Source: Anaeramoeba flamelloides
Lineage: Eukaryota; Metamonada; Anaeramoebidae
Assembly (NCBI GenBank): GCA_027625915.1
Contig: JANTQA010000008.1
Span: 555,001-619,000 of the forward strand
Direction of reading: 5' to 3'
Length of the DNA: 64,000 nucleotides
Made by a program: the position numbers and the translations under genes
Notes under the pieces: model-generated
The model's input: the letters and a program-made list of their open reading frames with translations, nothing else
Told to the model about the DNA's origin: nothing
Database searches by the model: none
Shown here: positions 21,298 through 35,457 of the stretch, in pieces
Layout: each line of letters opens with the position of its first letter
Numbering within the stretch: position 1 is the first letter of the stretch

Positions 21298-24200
21298 TCC
21301 TCTTTCTTTCAAAACAAATCTCAAAGCTTTGGCTGGCCACTTTCTGAATTAAACTAGCCGTACAAAGAAAATCACATCCCCCTCTTGGTTGGAATCCTGA
21401 TATACAAATATTCATTTTTTAATTTTTGAATTTTTTTTTTTTGTAGGGGGTTGATTGGGAAAAATTGTCCTTATTCAATTAATCGTAGAATAATTTATTT
21501 TCAATTCGTCAAATATTATTAAATACTAACAAATAAAGAGAAAGTAGAGTGTCTTAGTAAGACGAATTTAAAAATAAAATAAAAATGTTCTTCGATTAAT
21601 TGTGATATATATTTTTTTAAAAACGGTGGATTTAAATTTATTTTTTCTTATTTAAAAAGTAATAATATTTAAATAAAAAAATCTAATTTTCATTATACTT
21701 TAATGTTTTTTACTTGTTAAAAAACAATTTTAAATGTAATTTTTTGATTTTAAATTAATTTTTTCATTGATTACAAAAAAAAATAAAAAATGGGTTGGGA
21801 AATTGCGTTGATCTAAAATGTTAGTTCATTTTGATATAAATTATAATAGTGTTACCTTTTATGAGTAGAAATGATTTATTTATAATTCTGGTTAATTTAA
21901 TTGTTATTCATTATTAGAAAGATAATTTAAATTTTTTGGAATATAATTAAATTCTTAATTTGTTCAAATTTAATTTTTTATCTTTTTGTAGAGTTTCTTG
22001 ATTATTTTTGTCAGTGTGAAAGTTTTTAAGGGTTTTTGATGATTGTGAGAGTAAAAATCAAAAAGATTTATTTGTGATTAGTAGTGTTTTACTACTTAAA
22101 TTGTAGAAAATCACAACTGTTGAAATCATCAATACAATATATTTTTAAAAATATGTTCGAACACCAATTTTCTAACCACCAAAGTTCATTATATGGTTTT
22201 TTTCCCTTAAAATAAGTGACACAAGTATAATCTTCTATTAATTATTTTTTTTTCAAAAACCTAATTAAAATTCCCTCAATGTGTCACCCAAACTACCTTA
22301 AAATACTCTAATATATATCCAAACTACCATAACATAACTTAACCTACCTGGAAAGGGAATTTTTTTTTTTAACAAACCTAGATTAGCTACTTTTCAATAG
22401 AATTGTCCATTTTATAAAAATTTAGAATGTGACAGATTTAGAAAAGTAATATTTTTCCGGAATTAAAAAAAAATTATAAAAAAAAAAGAATAAAAAGAGA
22501 AAGTTACACCTAAAAAAATATAATTATATAGTTATTTTATAATTTTTAGACATCAAAAATGTGAAATTAGAATAATTACAATTTGTAATAAATGATCTCT
22601 TCAAAATATACCAAATTCTTATCCTAAATAATTATTTTATAAAAAGTGATTGATGATTTTTTTGAAAATAAATAAATGTATAGTAATATTCTTACTATAT
22701 TTCAAACTACTCGAATCAAAAAATTTAACTCTAGCAATTTTTACTATATAAATATACATATTTTCATTTTCATTATTTGATTTTATATTATATTAAATAT
22801 TCAGAAATTCAATACTAAGTTATGAATTTCATTTAAAAAAAAACAAAATTAAAATTTATTAATGAATTCGAGAACTGGGTAAACCAAGTTAAGTATAATG
22901 TATTAAGAAATAATATTGATAAACTTTAAATAATAGAAATAAGTCAATAATTTTAATTTACTTTTTAATAAATTTTTTTATAAATAACTAAAATTGGGGG
23001 TAGGTTAAGGTATTAAATATTATTCTTGGTGAGGGGTAATTAACGCTTTATTAAATATTTTTTGGATTTTAAAATGCTATTTTATCCATGTTTCTATTTT
23101 CAGAGAGTTTACATGTGTATTATTTTAATCGTCTGGAATATTTTAGAATATTCTCACTTAACCGAAACTTTTTACTATTTTATTAATTAAATCTTTCAAA
23201 GTGTTTTTTATATTTCCAATTAGAAAAAAAAATATATTTAATTGAAATTTTTTTAAATTATAACTTTAATCTATAAATTTTTTTACTTTATTGGATTTTT
23301 TATTATTAGCATAATCAAACTATTTATAAATACTATTTTTTAAGTATAATAATTTTTTTAGATAATAATAAATTAATTGTTATTTTTTTCTACTAAGACG
23401 ACTAATTTCAAACAATGAGAAATGGGAAAATTACTGAAAATTAATTGTAAAAGAGTATTTGGATGGAAAAATAATATATGTTGTTATTTGAATAGAGGTA
23501 AAGAAAAATATTCTATATATTTTTCTCTATGTCTAATATTTTAATATTAAATAGAAAAAAAATATCTACTATAATTTTGAATTCCTAATCAGAGAGCACA
23601 AGTTATTGTATGATTGGAACCAAGTTTCTACAGTTAACAAAAAAAAAAAGAAAATTTAAAAATAAAAATTAAAAATTCTTTTAATATATTTATTTCTTTT
23701 TTCATTATGTATTCACAAGAAAAATTTCAAATTTGGAAAGAATAGATTTGAAATTCACTAACTCAACTAAAAAAATTGAAACTTTTCAAGTTCATTTCCA
23801 AAGTAATTTTTTTACTCCCATCTGGCCATTCAAAACATTTGAGTTAAATTTATAAAAACTTCTTAAAAATTCCAATTTTGAAATGAAAAAAATAATAATC
23901 AATTATTAAAAATAAAGAGAAAATTCCCATCTTCAAAAATTCCTTTTTCCAATTCATTTTGGAAAATTAGATACTTCCCTTGCAATTAAAATGATTATCA
24001 AAAATAAAAAAAAAAAAAAAAAAGTAAAAAATTCCGCTATTACTCTAAATTATTAGATTATAGTTTAACACAGATCTTTGATCAAGAAATAACCAATCTA
24101 ATCATTTATGAAACAATAATTTTATTGTCTTTTTTTCTGAATTTAATTTACAAAAATATAATAACTCATCTATTTACTGTTAATAAAGTGTTGTTTTATC

Positions 24201-24491
24201 AGATTGGTTTAAATTGTTGTGAAAATATGTAAACTCGTATCTTTAAATAATTATTCAATAATAGTTACCAAAACCTTAGAAATAAATAAACAAAATTGAT
24301 TTTTCTTGCATATTTATTTATTATTATATAAATATTAAAAAAATAAAAAGAATTTAAACCTAAAATAGATAAATTTTCCATCAAAAATACTAAAATATTG
24401 TTTTTAATAAGGAATAATATTGCATAATTAAACAAATGAGAGAAAATAAAAGAAATGAGAAGAATACTAAGTATGAAAAAAAAAAAAAAAA
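21298..24491. other. Intergenic, no supported gene
   Basis: About 3.2 kb of AT-rich DNA between the syntaxin 3' end and the 3' end of the channel gene. I see homopolymers but no open frame of note and no clear inverted-repeat element. Confidence 0.6.
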
Positions 24492-27400
24492 TTAGTTGAT
24501 TTTTCCTAAAATATAAACATAATCCCCTTTAAAAATTGTTGTTTTTGGGTTTGGGTTTGTGTATACGTAAGGGCTATCATTACCCAATTTATTCAAATTT
24601 GCAGAACGTAATAAGCCGATTGCAAGATTTTGTTCATTTTTTAATAAATGGTTAAATAAAAAACTAAAATTTTTATTCAAGAATTGTTTTGGGATTTTTT
24701 TCATAAATAGTTGAGAGCTATTGAAGCTGTTGATTTGAAGTGAATGAATAGAATTGGTTAATTTTTTTATGATATGAAACAGATCTGGTTTAAAATATGT
24801 GTGCATTAATAGAGCATCAAAAAATGCTTCTGTAAATATTTGTCCAGAAGAAAAAATTTGATTCAAATGGTAATTGGGGAAAAATTTCGAAAATTCCAAC
24901 TGTTGAAATCTTGTTTCTTGTTTTGAAATATTTTCATGAAGGGGCGATTGTTTAGTTAAAAAAATTAAATTGTTTGGGTGGATAATTTCAACTGTTAGTC
25001 TTGGACAATGTTTAAATTTTAACAGGTTTTTGGTTAAGAAAATTAAATCAGAATCTTTATAAAATTCATTATCAAAATTTGGAGATCTTTTTTGAAAGAT
25101 TTCAGTATTTCGGTTTGGTAATAAAATGATATGTTTAGCGTTTTCAATGTTTAATAGTTTCCAAATTTCTAAATTATATGGTGACTGGTATAAAAAAAAG
25201 ACATTATATAATCCGCAAAAAGTTTTATTTAATTCAATATATTGATTTTTTTTTAATTTGGTTTTTGTAACATAAATAATCTTACGAGGTTTGAAATCTT
25301 TTAGATTTTTCTTTTTTTCATTTTTTAAATACAGGATACATTCCTTTTTTCTATAGGCCATTAAAAAGTTTTGTAAATCTCCAATTTCACAAATTAAAAT
25401 TATATGATTAGTGATATTTTTACAGGATTTGATTTTGATATTTTTTATTTTTTTTTCATTTTTTTGATAATATTCATTACATTTTGTGATGCTATTATCA
25501 GAATTCACCTTGTCTTGATCGTTATCCTTATTAAGTTTATTCAACTCCTTCCCATTGAATTGATTATCGTTTCCCTTACTGTTATTCTTGCTAAGTTTTA
25601 ATTTTCTAAATTTTCGAAAATCTCTTTCCATTTGATTTTTCCCATATATTTGATTCCTTTTATTTTCCAATTCTTCTTCACCATTTTGGCCATAAATAGT
25701 TTTGGTCTCATTATTTAATTGACCTTTAATTTTTTCGAATCTTAATAGATTTCTTTTTGGATCATAAAGATTTAATAGATTTTGAATATAATTTTTGTCC
25801 TTTAATAATAACTTTGGGTTTACATTTACAAACCCATCTTGGTTTTCATTTTCGAGTTTTCTTTCTAGGTTTGTCTCCATTTCAGGTTCTGTGTTTGTTG
25901 ATGTTGTTGTGTCTGTTTGTAATTCCAGCTCTAGTATTTTGTTCTCGTTGTTGATCTTACTTTGTTTATTTAATTCCTCATCATTTTGATCATCTTCATA
26001 AATTGAATCATATGATCCTATTGATCGATTCAGATCTTGGTCATTTTTGTTGATTAATTCTTGTGTTAATTCATCTTTCTTTGTCAAACTTAGTTCTTGC
26101 AATTCCACATCTGTATCCTCTCTAATTGAAAAACTATTCTTATTTATATCAAGTGGATCTTGGTTTGATAATATCGGGTTAATATAATTCTTTCTAAATT
26201 GAGAATAAGTGAGCTGTTGTGTTAAAATTATTTCAGGATCTTGTGAGCGATCATTTTTTAATTGTTTCTTCTTTGAGAAGGTAAAATTTGAAACTTTTCT
26301 TACCTTGGAAATTGAATTTGCTATCACATATGCAACTTCTCCTGTTTTAAGATAATATGAGTCACTTGGGTTCAATAAACATTCCTGTTGACCACTTTCT
26401 TGATCTTTCATCACGATTGCAAAAAGAATGATTGAAAGATGTGAATACAAAATTTCTGCTGCTTCGCTAAAGGTTTTATTATTAAACACATGTGGCAATA
26501 CTATTGTATAAATGGTTTGTGATAATCCTTTGCAATATTCTTTCTTCCATTTTGTTAGAAATTCTTGGCCTTTTTCAATTTCATATTCTTGAACTAAATT
26601 TGTTAATAAAGTTGAGGTCCCAGGATAAAAGCAATTTAAGGTTATCATTTTCTATTATTTGATATGTTTTTTTTTAAATTATAATATAAGATTTTTATTA
26701 GATCAATTGTTTATTTACAAAGATTTTGAAATAAAAGATCTCAAACCAATAGTTAAATAATTAATTTGGGGAAATTCCAGTTTATTTTTTAACCAAAAAA
26801 AAATGAGGTTCTCAATAGTTAGAACCATTATCTTAAAGTTGGGATTTTTTATTTACTTTTTTTTGATTTTTTGAACTGTTAATTAAAGGAGTTTTCAAAC
26901 ATTAACAGCAGATTGTACTATTTGTTGCAAAAAAAATTGAATAAAATTTGAATTCAGCTTTCAGGAACTGATTTTTAAAATCATCTAAATTTTCATTATT
27001 ATAATTCTTAAAATCAAGTTTGAATTATTAATTTACCTTTTTTAATTAGGGACTTTTGATGATTTATTTTTAATTATTGATACGATTATTTTTAGAAAGA
27101 CAAATGAAAATTTTGATCTTTTTATTTTACAATTAATAGTATAAATACCCTTTAATATCAAAAAAAAAAAATAGAGATTTTATTATTTCTTTTGACATTA
27201 TCCAAAAAGGAAAACTTTTATTATAATCTATTTATTTTTATTCTAATATTTATTCAATTTTTATGTTGGTTACTGAAGATTGAAATTTCTAAAAAAAAAA
27301 AATTTACTTAATTTTTTACAATATTTTTTTTATTTTATCAAATTTATTAATAATCAGGGAATAGTAGATTATCGGTAGTTTATTAATTTATTTTTGAAAA

Positions 27401-30400
27401 TATTTAATAATTTCTGTAAAATAAACTTTGTTTCGGTCAAAGGTGCCCAATCATTTTTTTCAAATATCCAATATTTTTTATAAACGACCTATGAAGATTA
27501 AAAATGAAATAAGTAGAATAATAAATATCAAAGAATAGTTGATATCCGCCTGGAATAAAACTAATAAGCCTATAAATTTTCTTAAAAATTGAGATATTCA
27601 AATTCCTTGGTACTTATTGAGAAAAACAACAATATTCATTTTGATTACGTATTAAAGATCCAAATAAAATTTCAATGGAAATCAAAATGATTTCTCTACA
27701 ATCATTTTTACTTTAATCAATAAAATTAGAATGATATGTTTTTACCAAGTGACTATCGGGCTTACAATAAAAAAAAATTTACAAATGAATTAGGTTGTAA
27801 AAAAAAAATAGAAAAAAAAAAAACAAAAATGTGAAACAATGATTTCAATTTTAAAATTTTGGAAATAAATTTTTTCTTCTAATATATATTCAACCTCTTT
27901 AAACACGTATAATTTACCCACTATAACTTGGTTCCTTTGACTGGAAATGTTTTGATTAAAATAATAGTTTAATCTACAAATTAGTACAAAGAAAATTGAT
28001 CAATTAATTAATTTATCTCATATTGTTCATTATTACTAATTTGTAAAATTACAATCGATATTTTATCGAAATTCGTCATATTTAAATATATTTTTTCAAA
28101 ATTTATCTAGAAATGAAAAAAAAAAAAAAAAAATGTATTCAATAATTTTGGGATAAAATAGAGGTACTTACCATTTTCAGCTTTTTGATGCCAATTAAAC
28201 CATCAACCTTAACATAATTTAAATTTTTTTTTTTTTGAGAGGTCATTATTTGGGTATATGTTCGTAAGTTTGGTCGTGAATTTTTAATTGCTATTGTTCT
28301 CATAATATTTGCAGAGTCGTGTGCAATAGAATGGAGATTATATTTGTCTGCCAAAATAAAACAAGCGTTTGCATTTTTAATAGAGATTCTTGAGAGGTCA
28401 GAAGAAATGATGGAAGATCCCTTTAATACCTTACAAGATCTATCAAAAAATGGGTACCCTAGTATCGTTTGGACTTCTTTACTGAGTTTCTTTGTTGTTA
28501 AAATTGATAGTTGCAAAGTTTCTATTTGATGTGCCATTTTCTTTTATGTAAATTATTTTATTTCAGTTTTAAGGTTTTGAAAAGATTTGAGAATTAAAAA
28601 AAGAATTTAATTTAAATTTTTTGTTCATTTGTTAAAAAAAAATATTATTTTGAAAATTAAACTTTTACAGAGTTGTTGGTAATTTTTTTTATTTTTAAAA
28701 CTAATTTGATTATTCCTGTTAATTAAAAAAAATAATTTAAACCAAATATTTGTTTAATTTTCCAAAAAAAAAAAAAAAAAAAAAAAAAAATACCGTTGAA
28801 AGGGTTTGAAATTCCCGAAGTATTTCAATAAGTCCAGATGAAGTAACGGCTCCAGTAACAATTAGATGTTTCTTTTTTTTATCTATCTTAAGTTTTGTTT
28901 GATTAGATTTTTTTAAGTTAAATAATTTCGAAATTTGATATGGAATTGCAAAATAAGTTACAACCACAAATCCTAATATCACCATTTTCCCAATCTGTGT
29001 TTTTGGTATGATGTCTCCGTAGCCTACTGTTGTTATTGTCTTTTTAAATTTGATAAACAAATAATATTTAATAGTGTGAATTTTATTTTATATATATACC
29101 AATGATCAATAAATAAACACAAAAAAAAAAAAAAAAATTTTTTTACAATAATGATAAAATAAATAACTTCATGAAAATGTAAATTCTGTGCGTATTCGAT
29201 ATGTTGTATTATTCCTGCACATGAAAATAATATTGATATAATACTTAATGTTAATTTGTAAATTGCTCTTTTTACGACTATTAATAATATTTATTTATGA
29301 GATTTGTTTAAAAAAAAAAAATGTTTTTTGATATTAGATTAAGTGGATTATCAATATAAGAATGGTAATAAGGTATTGATTAAAAAAAGAATAAATTATA
29401 TTTTCACTCAATAATAGATTACATTATTATTTTGATTTTTTTTCCTCAAATTATTAAATATTGTTAAAAATTAAAGAAAAAAAACTAATAATCGATGATT
29501 TCCTTATAAACTCGAAATTTTCCATAAAAAAAGATTTTTTTAAAAAAATTCAGTAATAATATTGTTTTTAATTATTTTTTAAAAGTTAAAATATTTTTTA
29601 ATAAATATTAAATATAAATAAAAAATATTAAGGATTGGTTCTTCATTTTTTACATTATGTAAACAATATAAAATTATTATATAATAAATTAATCACTTTT
29701 TGTTGAGTAAAAAAAAAAAAACTTGAATAATTGGCACAAAATAATCTATCTAAATATTTCGAATCAAAATAGAATGGTTATTTGTTTGTTAATTATTTTA
29801 ATTTATTGAAAAAATGTGTTGGGACAAAACTTGAAATAAATTAAAAAAAATATCAATGGTGTTAATTTCTAACATTTATTTTTTTGGTTGGTATGGAGTG
29901 TTTTTTAAATTGGCTAAAAACTATCTATTGGGTTCATTTTTATATAAATGTTGGGTTTTTCGATATTAATTTGAATCCATGAATTTTTTTTTCCAAATAG
30001 TTAGTGGTTGTTGTTTATTTTTCATTGGGGGGGTATAAATATAAATTGTGACAATTTTCATTTTTCAAAAAAAATAATTATACATTAAATGAAAAAAAGA
30101 AAAAAATGAAATTAAATTGAACTGAAACTCCTAACATTTAATTGAACTAGTAAAAGAACTTTATAATGATATGGTATATGAATTAATTTATCCTTATAGT
30201 TGAAAAAATTGTTCTTTATATATATATATATATATATAAATAGCTTTATCATAACCAAGTAAAACCGAACCTTTTAATTTAAAATATTAATTTTTAAAAA
30301 GTACAGTATTGTTTTAAATTTTTTCTGTATATTTCAAATTTAATAGAGATTTCCCTAAAAACATAAAATATGAAGAAAACTTATTTGGGATTATTTTATA

Positions 30401-32044
30401 ATTAAAGAAAGAAAAAGAAAGTTTAATATATTTTATACTTATTACTCATATTTAAAAAAAATCAGTTTTTCATTTTTGTGAATTTGAATTAACTTTATGA
30501 AATCTAAGATTCAATTAAATGAATTTGAATTTGGTAAAATCTTTGTATTTGTGTATACTCGGTGATGCTCAATAAAATTAATCAAAATTATTTTAATATA
30601 ATAAAAAAACATAATTTAGAATATACAGTCCAAAGATCATTCAATTCTCATTCAAGTTCAGCAATTCGAAAAGTTGTTGTATTTATTAATTACTTGGATA
30701 GATTTTATCATAAACAAAATATAAATTTAAATAAAATTTTTACCATTAGGTTTAAAATTTGAACATTAAAAAAAATAATAGAAAATATTGAATATTTTTC
30801 ATTAGGTTATATCCATCCTTTGAAAATGATGTAAAATTTAGTAAACACATTATTAGAAATAAACTTATTCACTATTTTAAAAACCAAATCTTTTGAATTA
30901 TTTTCATCAATTTTTCAAAAAATAGAATTTAATGATTAAATTTCTGAAAGGGAATAAAAGTAAAGGAAGATTGTAATTTACACATCTTCAATAATATAAA
31001 AATAAAATAAAAAATATTTTGTGGATAATTCTTTAATAGAATTGTTTTAATTTCTAATTAATACTTACCTGATTGTGTAAATGATAAAAGACGAAATGTT
31101 CTTGTTATTCGAAGTGCCCTCAAAGCTCTTAACTGATTGGTAGTATTGGTGTTTTTGTCATCGCTATCGATCACCATACTATTTCAAAATTATAAGTAAT
31201 ACACATTATTAAAAAACAATTTGATTTTAATCATTTGAAAAAAAAAAAAAAAAAAAGTTTTAAAATTACTTCAAGAATAGCGGCACCAAAATAATGAAAT
31301 CAATTATTGCATAAAAGGAAAAATAATACTTTATTCTATTTTTAGAAATTTTTAATATCAGATAAATAAGTAATTAAAATAGTTAGCAAATAAATTATTT
31401 ATTACCTTGAAAAAATAAATACAAATTTTCAGAAAAGCGATCTTACTTATCTTTTGCAATTAAAAACTTGAACAAATAATCAATTATAAAAAAAATAGAA
31501 ACAATTTCCTCGATCCTAATGAGTGTTTTTGGATATTCTTCAAAATAACTTCCTATCACAAATAAGATACAAAAGAATACTGTGACGATAAATTGGAAGA
31601 ACTCCTTAAAAATTGTTAAATTGTGAATAATGAAAAGGGTGTAAAAAAGAAGAAATTGGGAATAAAAAGAAGAAATATTAATTATCAAATTGAAGTTGTG
31701 CTTTTTTTAAAAAAAATAGGATCTAAAATTACCCAATTTCTTCCTGTATTGGTGTTTTCGGAAAGAAAATCTTCACATTTGTCAATAATTGAAACCCATT
31801 TTGTTCTAAAACTAGAGTAATTCAAAGTTTTGTTTCTATAAAATAAGAAATAAAAAATAGGTTTTCAATAAACAAAGAGTTTAGAAACTAGCATATAAAA
31901 ATACTTTGAGAATACTTACCTTTGTAGGACTGATCCAATTTTTTGTAGGATATACAAAAAGATTGGAACTGTTACCAACAATATAAAAAAAATATTTGTT
32001 GCCTTATCTATCGTTATTGATGAAATTTGAAATTCTAATTTCAT
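24492..32044 (-). CDS. BK/Slo1-type potassium channel alpha subunit (nine exons)
   Basis: Membrane K+ channel gated by voltage and a cytosolic ring. Exons (minus): 32044-31920, 31835-31733, 31604-31447, 31335-31270, 31178-31069, 29277-29147, 29039-28794, 28540-28172, 26651-24492; phases agree, total 1155 residues. Exon 1 encodes an S0-like helix. Exons 3-5 give S1-S4: FKFLIAKDK, FYAIIDFIILVPLFLK, then S4 LRALRALRITRTFR. Exon 6 is S5 plus the pore helix. Exon 7 holds the filter TTVGYGD, S6 and the start of RCK1 (HLIVTGAVTSSGL). Exon 8 continues RCK1 (ANACFILADKYN, ANIMRTIAIKN). Exon 9 has TSTLLTNL and a second RCK with EAFFDALLMHTYF. The RCK linker is a K/N/E-rich insert of about 250 residues. 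The Asp-rich calcium bowl expected before the TEAFFDALL-like block is not visible. Introns 5 and 8 are 1.8 and 1.5 kb; intron 8 holds dispersed repeats. Stop is TAA. Confidence 0.93.
26970..27145 (+). repeat. Dispersed repeat R3, copy 1 (in channel intron 8)
   Basis: Shares ttttgatgatttatt and gaaaattttgatctttttat followed by tttacaattaatag with copies near 42110-42300 and 49620-49815. It lies within the last intron of the channel gene. Non-coding. Confidence 0.55.
27420..27975 (+). repeat. Dispersed repeat R4, copy 1 (in channel intron 8)
   Basis: Aligns over its whole length with 40060-40760. Shared blocks are ttgtttcggtcaaa, gttgatatccgcctgg/gttgatacctatatg, tgagaaaaacaa, caatcatttttac/caatcatttccac, ccaagtgactat and ccttttgactgg-like blocks. 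Copy 2 carries an extra hairpin element of about 180 bases that is absent here. Non-coding. Confidence 0.7.
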
Positions 32045-33852
32045 TTTTGTGAGTTAAAATAATTTTTGAAAAGTTAAAAATAAATGAATTTTTATAAATA
32101 TCCAAATTGTTTTAAGTACAATCAATTTGAAAATTGGATCTTCATAATTTATTTGAACAATAGTGAACAATTCACGAAATACATTATTTCTTTTTACTCA
32201 AAGTTTTTTCAAAAAAGAAGACCATAGCAGTTATGATGTAACTTTGAATTCTAAGTGATTGTTTGGTACTTTTAACTTTTTCAATTTTAAAGATGAAATA
32301 ATTTTTTTTGTATTGAAGAAAATTAATCATTATTGAATTTTGTTTTAGATCTTTCTCCAAATATAAATTTGAGTTTGATCATTAAACTCATAATATTAAA
32401 ATAATATTTTCAAAATTCAAATATTTTCCAGATCAATTTTATTAAATAAAGTTGTCTAAATCCATGAATAAGTGTTTTGAAAACTGATCTGAAATGTTTC
32501 AATTTACAATTTTGTTTTTTTACAAAAGTTTAAACAGAAGGAAACAAGGACGTTATTTTTCTAGGTTGTTGTTGTTGTCCTATTTTCGATACTAGAAATT
32601 TGTATCCCAGAAAATGAAAAAAATGAAATCTTTCAGTTTGAAGATCAAAGTTTAATTTTAATTTTGAAAGATGAAAAGGGTTTGCAGAAAAAAAATTTTA
32701 ATTGTGAAATGAAATTGAGTGACAAATTACAAAACTTCAAACTCGTTTCTTACACTGTATGTGTTTAACAAAAAATCAGGTTTGGTAAAATGTAAGAAAT
32801 GTATTTTGCAAACATAATTATCTTTAAAAAACTTCTCTTTTAATAATTACTTCCTGAAACGAAAGAGAAAGATTCTGAGAAATCGATTTAGAAAACTGAA
32901 GAAAAGTTGATATTGCCAAAAACTTGTTTCTTCAATTCTTGGATCTCTTTCAATTCTTTTATTGTTCATATTTTAAGAATAACTAGAAAAAAATTTTTCC
33001 TTTTTTTATCCTTTTCTTATTTTATTAATTGAGTTTTTCAAAGTAAAGTATAGTAATTGGTGGTTATACTTTTCTTATTTTGTTTAGATGATCTTTTTAT
33101 TGACATTATTTACTTGAACTAAGAATTCTCAAGAGATGAATATTTCCGAATGGAAAATAGAGGGTGAAAATTGTTGGTATTTTACCAGATTTTAATTGAA
33201 AATTATGAATTCAGTAAGAAAAGTCAATTTCATTTTCATTGTGGCAAAGACAATATTTTTTGTATACTTTCGCTATTTTAATTACAAATTTTTCCAATCA
33301 AAGAAATTAAACATTCTATCTGACTTGGAATTTGGATTGGATAAAATGATCAATCATCTATGATTTTGCATTTTTGTAAAATTCTTTCCTTTTTCATTTA
33401 GAATTCTTGACTCATATTCAAAATATCAATAAAAATATCACAGTCATAAACAAACCAAGTTCGTACACGTTGTTCATCTTATTATTTTGAAAACTTTGAA
33501 CGCTCAAAAATAATGAATAAAATTTTTTACTCATTTTCAAATCAAAAAATTCAAAATAAATCTTTTCAACAGCCTAAAAATGGTTTTAATTATTTATCTG
33601 GTTCTTTTTAATTTGTGAAACAATTTATTCCATTTTTTATCAAACCCTTTTTTTTTTTTTTCATGCCTTTTGGGAGCTTTCTAGATAAAATAAAATTGAA
33701 ACTGGATTTTAAAGAAAAAATATTTCGATCAAAGAGGTAATTGAGTTTTGTAGCTTTGAATAAAGAAACTTCATTTTTCAAAAAGTTTGATCATTTTTTT
33801 AACGTTTTTATCTTTTTTATTTAATAAAAAAAAAAAAAAAATTTTTTTCCGA
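32045..33852. other. Divergent intergenic region
   Basis: 1.8 kb separate the start of the minus-strand channel gene from the start of the plus-strand poly-Q gene, so promoters of both probably lie here. I see no recognisable motif beyond AT-rich tracts. A 52-codon frame at 33205-33363 is within chance expectation. Confidence 0.6.
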
Positions 33853-34698
33853 ATGATTAATGATGTTTATGAACAAGTTACTTTTGGGAATGATTCTGAA
33901 TGGAAAATTAAAGAAGAAGTACTTGAAAAAGGGCAAATTCAATTTATTCAGTTTGATGAATATAATGAAATTACGATCCCCGAAAAGACAAAGCCAAACC
34001 GAAGATCCAAAAGGGTTGCAAAAAACATTAATCGGTTTCTGCGATCAAGAAAAATCAAAAGAGAAAGGGGCTATGTCTATTTAGAACGTGCACTCGAGTC
34101 TCTTGGCTCTCCTTCGAGCACCCAAGAAATCTGTGAAAAGGTGAAAGAGCTCTACCCAGCCTTGTGGCGTGCTTACACAGACTTTTTTTCAAGCGAAAAC
34201 GAAGCGAACCGATCTTTGAGGATCTTTGTTGTTGAGAATCCAATTAACACCATGAAGGTTACGGAAAAAAGAAAACAAAAACAACAGCAACAAAAGGAGC
34301 AAAACCAACAAGAGCCAAGCCCAAATGTTGTTGCAAGAAGAAGAAAGCAATTTGTCTTCCAAGAACATTTTTATTTTCTACAGATGAAGGAATCTGATCG
34401 AAGGAAAAAAATTGGTTTGCGTAAATGGCTCACGAAAAACGGCACCCAGATCAACACAAATACAATTATCCAAACAAAGGACGGGATGACAACTTTTAAT
34501 GAGTCTGATTATAACACAATGAGGCTTATGAACCAGCAAGGGCAAGTACAGCAAGTACAGCAGGCACAGCCCCAGCAAGATCAAAGCCAGCAGCAGCAAT
34601 TTGAGCAGGTGCAAGAGCAACAACAGCAAATCTCGGAAACACAGCAAGAACAAAAGCAAGAGCAACTCGAACACCAACAACAGCAACTGCAGCAACTT

Positions 34699-34736
<38 letters not shown>

Positions 34737-35080
34737 ATTAGAGCAGCAAAAGCAGTTACAATACCAACAGCTTCAACAATTCAAACAACTTCAGCAACAG
34801 CAAATCCAACAGCAACAGCAACAGCAACAGCAATTACAGATGCACTTACAACAGCAGCAACAAGAACAGCAAAAGCAACAAGAACAACAGCAATTTTTAC
34901 AACAACAACAAAACTTTCTACAACAACAACAACAATTTCGACAACGGCAAATCGAACTCCAGCTTCAATTACAACAAAAACAATCACAACAACAGACACA
35001 GCAGCAACAAACACAGCCACAACAACAAACACAACAATTTCAACAATTACAACAATTTCAGCAATTACAACAATTACATC

Positions 35081-35111
<31 letters not shown>

Positions 35112-35457
35112 GCAACAACAGCAGAAGGAGCAGCAACAGCAGAATGAAATTAATTTAAAACCAGAATCACAAACACTTGGAATGAGCCAAAATAATTTTA
35201 ACACAAAATCGTTTTATGGTGAAATTAATAACGGATCGTATTTGGGAAATAATATGTCCACAGATTTTTCATCAAACAACCAATCCCAAAATGAATTGCA
35301 ATACACCAGAAAAAGAAATTTTGAAAATAAAGCACAACCAGATTTCATTCAACAAAATTCACAAGGACTTATTAATATGGATCAAAGAACCTATTTTTTT
35401 AGTGATGGGAAGAAAACAAGAGTCAACCCAAATAATGATAATGCCAATCAAAATTAA
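33853..35457 (+). CDS. Poly-glutamine protein, possible nuclear regulator
   Basis: Single exon of 534 residues starting at the ATG at 33853 (MINDVYEQVTFGNDSEWKIK); the open frame continues upstream only through a poly-A/T tract with no ATG. The N-terminal 100-odd residues are ordered-looking. They have a basic patch (KPNRRSKRVAKNINRFLRSR) followed by YVYLERALESLGSPSSTQEI and CEKVKELYPALWRAYTDFFS, which could be a small helical or winged-helix-like DNA-binding fold. A second basic block (NVVARRRKQFVFQEHFYFLQ, ESDRRKKIGLRKWL) follows. Residues from about 225 to 460 are over half Gln in runs of up to 15, encoded by mixed CAG and CAA, with one pure CAG run near 34701-34730. The tail is Asn/Ser-rich. 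No known family is recognised; a transcription-related role is an inference from basic and Gln-rich composition. Stop is TAA. Confidence 0.8.

Noticed and set aside
34378-35032. Leu- and Val-rich frames on the minus strand
   Set aside because: They are antisense readings of the CAG/CAA tract of the poly-Q gene.
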